Shown here in pieces: positions 5,325 to 10,820 of a stretch of DNA of 10,820 bases; position 1 is the stretch's first letter, and each line of letters opens with the position of its first letter. This DNA is from Pseudomonadaceae bacterium UBA836. GTDB lineage: Bacteria > Pseudomonadota > Gammaproteobacteria > Pseudomonadales > Pseudomonadaceae. The stretch is from assembly GCA_002296055.1 (NCBI GenBank), contig DBHE01000273.1, forward strand, positions 852 to 11,671, written 5' to 3'. The notes beneath the pieces are model-generated. The model was not told where the DNA came from. It ran no database searches and saw only the letters and a program-made list of their open reading frames with translations. Made by a program: the position numbers and the translations under genes.

Positions 5325-6166
5325 CAGGCGTTCTGCCTAATCCCGCTAATGATCCAGGGCTGGTTGTCGCCGTCGGCGCGTTCCAGTGCCCAGCTTTCAT
5401 CAAACCACTGACCGGCGTCTTCGGCGCTGTCGCGGTCCAGGCCGCTGAAGCTGACGGTGACCAGAGTTTGGCCATCGCGCTGGCTAATGCCGTCCAGGCG
5501 TGCTTCCAGATGATCGACAAACCCATTGGCGGTCGGTGGTTGGTGTGCGCGCTCCTGCTGCAGCTGACGTACCAGTTCGGGCGTCATGTATTCGCTCATG
5601 CCGGCGATATCGTTGTCGCGCCAGTGGCGTTGCAGGGTGTAGAAGTGCTCCTTGGCGCCACGCAGGAAGACCTCTGCGTCAAACCAGGCCGGTGCCTCGT
5701 ATTGCGGTGCCGGCTGCGCGCGTGGTGCGGCGGACGCAGGCGTGAACATCCCTGATGCTTCTCGCTGCATGCCAGCTGGACCGCCGGCTGACTGCATTTG
5801 CGGCTGCGGGCGACGGGCGAACAGCTTGAACAGGACAAAGGCAATCAGACCCAGCAGCAGGATGTCGAACAGCTGAATACCCTCAAAGCCGTCACCAAAC
5901 AGCATGGCGGCCAACAGGCCGCCCGCGGCGATACCTGCCAGCGGGCCAAGCCAGCGACGGGCGCCGGAGTTGGCGGCTGCGCCGGGTTGCTGCTGGCGAG
6001 GTGCTGCCTGCTGGTCACGCGGGGCTTGCTGGCGCTGCGCCGGCTGGCTCTGGTGGGTTGGCGAACTGCCAAAGCTTTTACCGCCGCCCATGCGACGAGC
6101 CTCGGCATCGGGTGTGCTGACCACAACCATCAGCATTACGGTGAAAAACGGCAGTAACCAACGCAT
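5324..6166 (-). CDS. Membrane protein with C-terminal Tim44-like domain
   Basis: This 280-residue protein starts at the ATG at 6164-6166, with GGAGAG (plus-strand 6173-6178) six bases upstream. A TTG two codons earlier is not needed. A hydrophobic N-terminus with an AEA site at about 21-23 looks like a signal peptide or anchor. It is followed by RRMGGGKSFG at 24-33, a motif I know from this bacterial Tim44-like family. Residues 34-66 are low-complexity and rich in Q, P and A. Two hydrophobic segments lie at about 72-92 and 98-117. After a linker, the Tim44-like domain spans about 155-278, with WFDAEVFLRGAKEHFYTLQ, the EYMTPEL turn and a final WIISGIRQ strand. In mitochondria Tim44 tethers Hsp70 to the import channel; the role of the bacterial relatives is unknown. 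It is convergent with roxR. Confidence 0.85.
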   Translation of the reverse strand: MRWLLPFFTVMLMVVVSTPDAEARRMGGGKSFGSSPTHQSQPAQRQQAPRDQQAAPRQQQPGAAANSGARRWLGPLAGIAAGGLLAAMLFGDGFEGIQLFDILLLGLIAFVLFKLFARRPQPQMQSAGGPAGMQREASGMFTPASAAPRAQPAPQYEAPAWFDAEVFLRGAKEHFYTLQRHWRDNDIAGMSEYMTPELVRQLQQERAHQPPTANGFVDHLEARLDGISQRDGQTLVTVSFSGLDRDSAEDAGQWFDESWALERADGDNQPWIISGIRQNA

Positions 6167-6276
6167 GTTCAACTCTCCAATTCAGGCGGACGCCAAGTTT
6201 GCCAAAGCGGCACAGGCAGTGAGGGGGATAAGTGTGTATGGTTATTTCAGACACTCGAAAAAGTGGGAGAGCATAC

Positions 6277-7305
6277 ATGTTTGCAGCCATGCGGTCAGAG
6301 CGAATGGAAGCGCTGCATCTGTTCAGTGACCCGGCAACCGGACTGGAAGCGGTGGTCGCCATTCACAACACAAAGCTCGGCCCGGCGCTGGGCGGTTGCC
6401 GTTATCTCGCTTACAACACCCTGGATGACGCGCTGGCCGATGCCATGCGTCTGGCCCGGGGTATGAGCTACAAGGCGGCGCTGGCCGGGCTTGAGCAAGG
6501 TGGCGGCAAGGCGGTGATTTTGCGCCAGCCCCATGTGGCAGACCGGGCCGCGTTGTTTGAAGCCTTCGGACGGTGCATCGAGTCGTTGCGAGGCGGCTAC
6601 ATCACGGCGATGGACAGCGGCACCAGCAGTGCCGACATGGACTGTATTGCCCAGCAGACCGCGCACGTCACCAGCACCACCCAGGCCGGTGACCCGTCAC
6701 CCCATACTGCTCTCGGCGTGTTGGCCGGCATACGCGCCGCCGCCCGTGCCCGATTGGCGACCGATTCGTTGTCCGGCGTGCGGGTCACCTTGCAGGGGCT
6801 GGGTAACGTGGGCTACGCGCTGGCCGAGCTGTTGCAGGCAGAGGGTGCCGAGCTACTGGTGGCGGATCTGGATCACGGCAAGGTGCGGCTGGCAGAGCAA
6901 GAGCTGGGTGCTCAGCCGCTGGCGCTGGAGGCAGTCTATGAAACCCCCTGCGACCTGTTCGCGCCGTGCGGGCTGGGCGGGGCTATTAATCAGCGCAGCA
7001 TCGGGCAGCTGCGCTGCGCCGTGGTAGCCGGCGCCGCCAACAATCAGCTAGTGGAGGCGGAACTGGGCGAGCAACTGATGGCCCGCGATATCCTCTATGC
7101 CCCGGACTACGTGATCAACGCCGGCGGTTTGCTGCATGTGGCGCTAACCCATGGCGGCGTCAGCGCGGGTGACATCGCTGGGCGGGTGAAGGGGATTGGC
7201 GAGCGGCTCGATTCAATTTTCGCCCAGAGCCGCGCCGAAGGCCTGTCACCGGCCGAAGTCGCAGACCGTCAGGCCGAGCAGATTCTCTACGGTGAGAGCC
7301 GTTGA
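6277..7305 (+). CDS. Leucine/phenylalanine/valine dehydrogenase family (Glu/Leu/Phe/Val dehydrogenase)
   Basis: This NAD-dependent enzyme reversibly deaminates branched-chain or aromatic amino acids to keto acids and ammonia. It has 342 residues, close to the usual 340-365. The substrate domain has LGPALGGCRY at 34-43, SYKAALAGLEQGGGKAVI with Lys66 and the catalytic Lys78, and the conserved GDPSPHTALGV at 138-148. The Rossmann domain has LQGLGNVGYALAELL at 172-186 with GLGNVG, followed by LLVADLD, whose acidic residue favours NAD. AGAANNQL and YAPDYVINAGGLLHVA near the C-terminus are also typical. It most resembles leucine dehydrogenase, but preference cannot be fixed from sequence alone. The ATG at 6277 was chosen because GGGAGA at 6265-6270 lies six bases upstream; a GTG at 6232 lacks one. 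It stands alone, divergent from the Tim44-like gene, and ends 6 bases from the convergent SDR gene. Confidence 0.9.
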   Translation: MFAAMRSERMEALHLFSDPATGLEAVVAIHNTKLGPALGGCRYLAYNTLDDALADAMRLARGMSYKAALAGLEQGGGKAVILRQPHVADRAALFEAFGRCIESLRGGYITAMDSGTSSADMDCIAQQTAHVTSTTQAGDPSPHTALGVLAGIRAAARARLATDSLSGVRVTLQGLGNVGYALAELLQAEGAELLVADLDHGKVRLAEQELGAQPLALEAVYETPCDLFAPCGLGGAINQRSIGQLRCAVVAGAANNQLVEAELGEQLMARDILYAPDYVINAGGLLHVALTHGGVSAGDIAGRVKGIGERLDSIFAQSRAEGLSPAEVADRQAEQILYGESR

Positions 7306-7311
7306 GTGCAC

Positions 7312-8130
7312 TTACTCCAGCTTGAAGCGCTTGCGCAGGCGTTTTTCCAGAATAGAGGTGGGCAGCCAGCGCCTCAGGCGCACCATGTTGCGGGCGCCCG
7401 AGCCAATCAGCGCATTCTCCGGACGGACCGGGTTGCGGATATAGCCCAGCAGCTCGGCGGCAAAGTCTGTTGCGCTGGTTGAGCGGGCATTCTGTGAGGC
7501 CTTGGCGCGCGCCTGCACGGCCTTTTCCCAGGGCTTGAACCAGGACGTCTCTGCCATCGTAATGGCGGCAGTGGCGTTGTTGCCAAAATCGGAGGCAATG
7601 GCGCCCGGCAACACATTCAGTACCTGAATGCCGAACGGGTGCAGCTCCATGCGCAGGGCATCTGAGAGCGCGTGCAGCGCCGCCTTGGAGGCGCAATACA
7701 CCCCCGAGAAGGGCGTCGTGGTAACGCCAGAGACGCTACCGATATTGACGATCAACCCCTTGCTGTCGCGCAGCAGCTCGGCGCAGGCGCGCACCAGTTG
7801 CAGCGGCGCGAAGACGTTGGTGTCAAACTGGCGCAGCAGCGTATCGCGGTCGGCATCCAGTACTGGCCCCATGGCGCCGTAGCCCGCGTTGTTGACCAGC
7901 AGGTCGAGACGGCCGGCCTGCTGACGAATCTGCTCGGCGCAGCGCAGGCGTTGCGCGTCGTCGTTGACATCTAGCTCGACTGCCAGCGCTCCCTTGGCGG
8001 TCAGCGGCGCCAGGCTTTCCAAACGGCGGGCGGCAGCGAACACCTGATAGCCGGCGTCCAGGCAGGCAAGCGCAAGGGCCTGGCCGATGCCGGACGAGCA
8101 GCCGGTAATCAGCGCGACGGGTTGAGTCAT
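7312..8130 (-). CDS. Classical short-chain dehydrogenase/reductase (SDR)
   Basis: This 272-residue cytoplasmic NAD(P)-dependent oxidoreductase has an unknown substrate. The cofactor motif TGCSSGIG is at 9-16. AARR at 33-36, after the second strand, gives a basic pair that favours NADP(H). ELDV at 52-55 and NNAG at 80-83 follow. The catalytic set is complete: Ser132 in IGSVSG, and Tyr145 and Lys149 in YCASK. LPGAI at 174-178 is the usual segment after the active site. The C-terminus is longer and basic (RLRRWLPTSILEKRLRKRFKLE from about 251), as in SDRs that act on lipid or membrane-bound substrates. AAGGAA (plus-strand 8139-8144) serves as Shine-Dalgarno. It begins 18 bases after the 154-residue membrane protein, so the two are probably cotranscribed. 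Confidence 0.88.
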   Translation of the reverse strand: MTQPVALITGCSSGIGQALALACLDAGYQVFAAARRLESLAPLTAKGALAVELDVNDDAQRLRCAEQIRQQAGRLDLLVNNAGYGAMGPVLDADRDTLLRQFDTNVFAPLQLVRACAELLRDSKGLIVNIGSVSGVTTTPFSGVYCASKAALHALSDALRMELHPFGIQVLNVLPGAIASDFGNNATAAITMAETSWFKPWEKAVQARAKASQNARSTSATDFAAELLGYIRNPVRPENALIGSGARNMVRLRRWLPTSILEKRLRKRFKLE

Positions 8131-8148
8131 GGGGCGGGTTCCTTATTG

Positions 8149-8613
8149 TTATCGGAGAAAGTCGGCACGCAGGGTATCGGCGCGGTACAGCAGCTCGGCT
8201 TCCTGGTAGCCGCTACGCAGTCGCGGAATACTGTAGCAGGCGCGGGTCTGGGCGCCGGCGGCGAGCTCGCCGGGCAGGGTAAAGCGCTGGCCGCTGCTGC
8301 CGACATCGAGCAGATTCGAGTTGTAGCCTTGCTGATAGGCCCAGAGCTGCCAGGTAATGTTGCGCGCAGTTTGCTCGCCATGGTTGTGCACCACTGCCGC
8401 CAGCGGCTTGCCGAAGGGGCAGTCTGCCGGCTGGTACTGCAGATTGACGCTGAGTTGTTCAATACGCTGGCTCTGCTGCCACTGCAGCACACCCATGACC
8501 GCGCCCAGTAGCAGGCCGACCGCCGCCAGCACGCCGCTAACCGGCAGCATCACGCGTGGAAAGCGCAGCAGCAGGACCAGCCAGATCAGAAATAGAACGA
8601 TGCCATAGGGCAT
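8149..8613 (-). CDS. Conserved hypothetical membrane protein with extracytoplasmic domain (154 aa)
   Basis: I do not recognise a named family, although Pseudomonas genomes carry similar small proteins. Two hydrophobic segments lie at about 3-18 and 22-44, separated by FPR, and a soluble domain spans 45-154. The soluble part looks beta-rich: SVNLQYQPADCPFGKPLAAVVHNHGEQ, then NITWQLWAYQQGYN, then FTLPGELAAGAQTRACYSIPRL. This order of strands, including a polar 'HNHGEQTARNI' turn, recalls small immunoglobulin-like domains. Cys65 and Cys126 could form a disulphide if the domain is periplasmic. The ATG at 8613 has AAGGAG (plus-strand 8620-8625) six bases upstream; an in-frame TTG two codons earlier is not needed. 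It lies between tatD and the SDR on the same strand. Confidence 0.75.
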   Translation of the reverse strand: MPYGIVLFLIWLVLLLRFPRVMLPVSGVLAAVGLLLGAVMGVLQWQQSQRIEQLSVNLQYQPADCPFGKPLAAVVHNHGEQTARNITWQLWAYQQGYNSNLLDVGSSGQRFTLPGELAAGAQTRACYSIPRLRSGYQEAELLYRADTLRADFLR

Positions 8614-8651
8614 GAACAACTCCTTGTTGCGACTCAGGGTTTCGACTTTAG

Positions 8652-8676
8652 CAAACCCACGGGCTCAGGGCATGGG
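8652..8676 (-). terminator. Weak hairpin after tatD
   Basis: On the minus strand CCCATG pairs with CGTGGG (one G-T wobble) around a nine-base loop, and TTT follows at once. It overlaps the end of tatD. It is short and the T-run is only three bases, so it would at most attenuate read-through to the next gene. Confidence 0.3.
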
Positions 8677-9459
8677 TTCAACAGGCCACTGAAACAGCTC
8701 GCAACTGTTCTGCCAGCACCGGGCGCTGAACGTGTCCAGCGGCTCGCCGCGCAGGGCGGCCAGTTCGGCGGCAATCTGCGGCAGCAGGGAAGGGCTGTTG
8801 CGCTGCTGGGCGTGGAAGGCCGGCGCCATGTCAGGTGAATCGGTTTCAAGCACAATTTGCTCAGCCGGTAGCTGGGCGACGGTCTGGCGCAGCCGGGTTG
8901 CCTGCGGCCAGGTTGCCGCGCCACCCAGGCCGACCTTGAAGCCCAGCTTGTGGTACTCACGGGCCTCTTCCGGGCTGCCGCTAAAGGCATGGATGATGCC
9001 GCCACGCGCCGGACGATAGCGCTTGAGCGTGGCGACTACGTCAGCATGGGCCTTGCGCACATGCAGCAAACTGGGCAACTGATAGTCAGCCGCCAGCTGT
9101 AACTGGGCCTCAAATAGCTGCTGCTGCGCCGCCCGGTCTGCGCCTTTGTCCCAGTAATCCAGCCCGAATTCCCCCACCGCGCAGCAGCGCGCGTTCTCCA
9201 GTCGCTCGGCCAGCCACTGCTGTAACGTGGCCCCGTGTTCAGCGGCGTGCTCGGCCATGAACATGGGGTGCAGGCCAAAGGCGGCGTACAGACTGGCGTG
9301 CTGCTGGGACAGCTCCCAAACCGCCTGCCAGTTGCTGCGGGTGACACCCAGCACCACCAGCCGCTCGACACCCAGCCGCGCGCAATCGCTCAACACCTGA
9401 TCGCGGTCAAGGTCAAAGGCGGCAAAGTCGAGGTGGGTGTGGGTGTCGATGTAGGGCAT
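8665..9459 (-). CDS. TatD family metal-dependent hydrolase/deoxyribonuclease
   Basis: This 264-residue cytoplasmic protein is a member of the amidohydrolase-fold TatD DNase family, whose E. coli members are 3'-5' exonucleases on damaged or fragmented DNA. The usual length is about 260. The metal ligands are all visible: His7 and His9 in DTHTHLD, Glu97 in VGEFGLDYW, His133 in LLHVRKA, His157 in IIHAFSGS and Asp207 in LETDSPD. FGLHP at 61-65 is another family signature. The ATG at 9457-9459 matches the normal family N-terminus. However, no Shine-Dalgarno precedes it: the upstream bases read CGTCCCCCC, and an 8-bp hairpin from repeat copy B begins 8 bases upstream. It lies between prfC and the 154-residue membrane protein on the same strand. 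The exact TatD/YcfH/YjjV subgroup is not decided. Confidence 0.9.
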   Translation of the reverse strand: MPYIDTHTHLDFAAFDLDRDQVLSDCARLGVERLVVLGVTRSNWQAVWELSQQHASLYAAFGLHPMFMAEHAAEHGATLQQWLAERLENARCCAVGEFGLDYWDKGADRAAQQQLFEAQLQLAADYQLPSLLHVRKAHADVVATLKRYRPARGGIIHAFSGSPEEAREYHKLGFKVGLGGAATWPQATRLRQTVAQLPAEQIVLETDSPDMAPAFHAQQRNSPSLLPQIAAELAALRGEPLDTFSARCWQNSCELFQWPVEPMP

Positions 9460-9466
9460 GGGGGGA

Positions 9467-9627
9467 CGCTACGCTTACGCGTAGCGAGCTGCAAGCCTCA
9501 AGCCTCAAGCGAAAAGCGAAAAGCCACGTCAGGCTGTGCCATAAGTTACTCGCGCAGTTGGTGACCGCGCGGGTTTTACTTGCAGCTTGAGGCTTGTAGC
9601 TTGCAGCTGAGCCGCGTAGCGGCTCAG
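9467..9627. repeat. Composite palindromic intergenic element, copy B
   Basis: This fills the gap between tatD and prfC. In order: outer hairpin CGCTACGC-TTAC-GCGTAGCG (9467-9486); a 24-base arm 9487-9510 beginning AGCTGCAAGCCTCAAGCC; a GCGAAAA tandem pair (about 9509-9523); a CTCGCGC/GCGCGGG hairpin with TTTT (9549-9577); the opposite arm 9585-9608, complementary to the first at 22 of 24 positions; and outer hairpin CTGAGCCGC-GTA-GCGGCTCAG (9607-9627), a perfect 9-bp stem holding the prfC stop codon. The shared core 9564-9587 reads ACCGCGCGGGTTTT, then A, then CTTGCAGCT, as in copy A with one change. Confidence 0.75.
9549..9577 (+). terminator. Terminator-like hairpin inside repeat copy B
   Basis: CTCGCGC (9549-9555) pairs with GCGCGGG (9567-9573) with one T-G wobble, with a possible extra GT/AC pair inside, followed by TTTT (9574-9577). 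Both neighbours lie on the minus strand, so the T-run faces antisense to them. The minus-strand side has only TAACTT after the stem, so prfC read-through into tatD may still occur. Confidence 0.5.
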
Positions 9628-10820
9628 TGATGCTCCCGCGTAGCGCGGAAGTTGATCTCCGGCCAACGCTCTTCGGTCAGGCTCAGGTTGACGCGCGTTG
9701 GGGCCAGGTAGGTGAGGTGGCCGCCGCCGTCTACGGCCAGGTTGTCGGTCGCTTTGTTGCTGAACTCGTCCAGTTTCTTGCGATCACTGGATTCGACCCA
9801 GCGGGCGGACCAGACGTTGACCGGCTCGTAGATGCACTCGACCTTGTATTCCTGCTTCAGGCGCTCGGCCACCACGTCAAACTGCAGCACACCGACTGCA
9901 CCCAGGATGATGTCGTTATTGCGCTCGGGGAAGAACACCTGGGTCGCGCCTTCTTCGGCCAGCTCCTGCAGACCCTGGCGCAGCTGCTTGGATTTCAGTG
10001 GGTCTTTCAGGCGTACGCGGCGGAACAGTTCCGGGGCAAAGTGCGGGATGCCGGTAAAGCCGATCTTCTCGCCTTCGGTAAAGGTGTCGCCGATCTGGAT
10101 GGTGCCGTGGTTGTGCAGGCCGATGATGTCGCCGGCCCAGGCTTCTTCCAGGTGCTCACGCTCGGCGGCGAAGAAGGTCAGCGCGTCGGCGATGCGCACT
10201 TCCTTGCCGGTGCGCACGTGGTGCAGCTTCATGCCTTTCTCGTAGCGGCCGGAGCAGATACGCACGAACGCGATGCGGTCGCGGTGTTTCGGGTCCATGT
10301 TCGCCTGAATCTTGAACACAAAACCGGTGAAGGGCGCTTCGGTCGGCTGCACCTCGCGCTCGTGGCTTGAACGCGGCTGCGGGCGCGGAGCCCAGTCGAC
10401 GATGGCGTCCAGCACCTGATCAACACCGAAGTTGCCCAGTGCGGTACCGAAGAACACCGGCGTCATCTCGCCCTTGATAAAGGCGTCCTGATCAAACTCG
10501 TGGCAGGCGCCCTGCACCAGTTCCAGCTCTTCAACGAAGTTGTCGTACAGGTCGCCCAGGTGCGCCCGGGCTTCGTCCGAGTCCAGGCCGTCGATGATTT
10601 GCTGTTCGGTACGCTCGTGGCCGTGGCCCGGCACGTAGACGATGATCTTGTCCTCAGCCAGGTGATACACGCCCTTGAAGTCGCGGTAGCAGCCGATCGG
10701 CCAGGTGATCGGCGCGGCCTTGATGTTCAGTACCGCTTCGATCTCGTCGAGCAGCTCGATCGGGTCGCGGATGTCGCGGTCGAGTTTGTTGACGAAGCTG
10801 ACGATGGGCGTGTCGCGCAG
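9624..10820 (-). CDS. prfC: Peptide chain release factor 3 (RF3), N-terminus cut by window edge
   Basis: This is the translational GTPase that removes RF1 and RF2 from the ribosome after peptide release. The frame is open to the window edge, giving 398 residues of a protein usually about 527 long. The missing part holds the P-loop and switch regions. The visible part starts [20 protein letters not shown] with the G4 motif NKLD at 11-14, followed by ITWPIGC and FKGVYH. The G5 and insert region contain [17 protein letters not shown]. Domain II has [25 protein letters not shown], typical of RF3. The C-terminal domain runs through [17 protein letters not shown] to the usual ending FRATREHH. The stop lies inside the outer hairpin of repeat copy B. 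It is the first gene of the minus-strand series leading to tatD and the SDR. Confidence 0.96.
   Translation of the reverse strand: MRDTPIVSFVNKLDRDIRDPIELLDEIEAVLNIKAAPITWPIGCYRDFKGVYHLAEDKIIVYVPGHGHERTEQQIIDGLDSDEARAHLGDLYDNFVEELELVQGACHEFDQDAFIKGEMTPVFFGTALGNFGVDQVLDAIVDWAPRPQPRSSHEREVQPTEAPFTGFVFKIQANMDPKHRDRIAFVRICSGRYEKGMKLHHVRTGKEVRIADALTFFAAEREHLEEAWAGDIIGLHNHGTIQIGDTFTEGEKIGFTGIPHFAPELFRRVRLKDPLKSKQLRQGLQELAEEGATQVFFPERNNDIILGAVGVLQFDVVAERLKQEYKVECIYEPVNVWSARWVESSDRKKLDEFSNKATDNLAVDGGGHLTYLAPTRVNLSLTEERWPEINFRATREHH

Noticed and set aside
9487..9608. CRISPR array or IS element in the prfC-tatD gap
   Set aside because: The repeats are inverted arms and short tandem units without regular spacers, and there is no transposase frame; a palindromic intergenic element fits better.
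9627..10370. 247-residue plus-strand frame over prfC
   Set aside because: It is antisense to a strongly conserved release factor gene with family motifs throughout.

Overview
The window looks like core chromosome of a gamma-proteobacterium of the Pseudomonadaceae (Pseudomonas or a close relative such as Halopseudomonas). This rests on high GC content and on recognisable protein families: RoxS/RoxR, the DUF3094 plus NDH-2 pair, the short CbiM-like permease, RF3 ending in ATREHH, and a leucine-dehydrogenase-type enzyme. I see no phage genes, transposase, CRISPR array, tRNA or rRNA. Thirteen genes fill almost the whole window, and no gene-free stretch exceeds about 165 bases.

Left part (1-3183). 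The minus strand carries a 58-residue DUF3094 membrane protein followed by ndh, which is cut by the window edge. Divergent from them, on the plus strand, lie a CbiM-like ECF permease and a 71-residue conserved small protein. A SIMPL-domain (DUF541) periplasmic protein follows on the minus strand.

Centre (3184-6166). The redox two-component pair roxS-roxR (RegB/RegA, PrrB/PrrA family) forms a translationally coupled operon. It starts in a divergent region that contains a good -10 box, no -35, and an inverted repeat placed like a RoxR activator site. The operon is convergent with a Tim44-like-domain membrane protein. NDH-2 and RoxSR are both linked to the quinone pool and respiration, so the left half has a respiratory flavour, although direct regulation is inference.

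Right part (6277-10820). A leucine/phenylalanine/valine dehydrogenase on the plus strand is convergent with a minus-strand series running prfC (partial), tatD, a 154-residue membrane protein and an SDR oxidoreductase.

The most unusual structure is not a gene. Two intergenic gaps of nearly equal length (163 and 164 bases), between roxR and the Tim44-like gene and between prfC and tatD, are each filled by a composite palindromic element. Each has an outer hairpin, an AGCTGCAAGC-type arm, a CGCGCGGG terminator-like hairpin, the complementary arm and a second outer hairpin. The copies share a 24-base core with one mismatch, in opposite orientations. The outer hairpins overlap the stop codons of three genes. 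The rest of the window is ordinary housekeeping DNA, and I see no convincing new multi-gene system.
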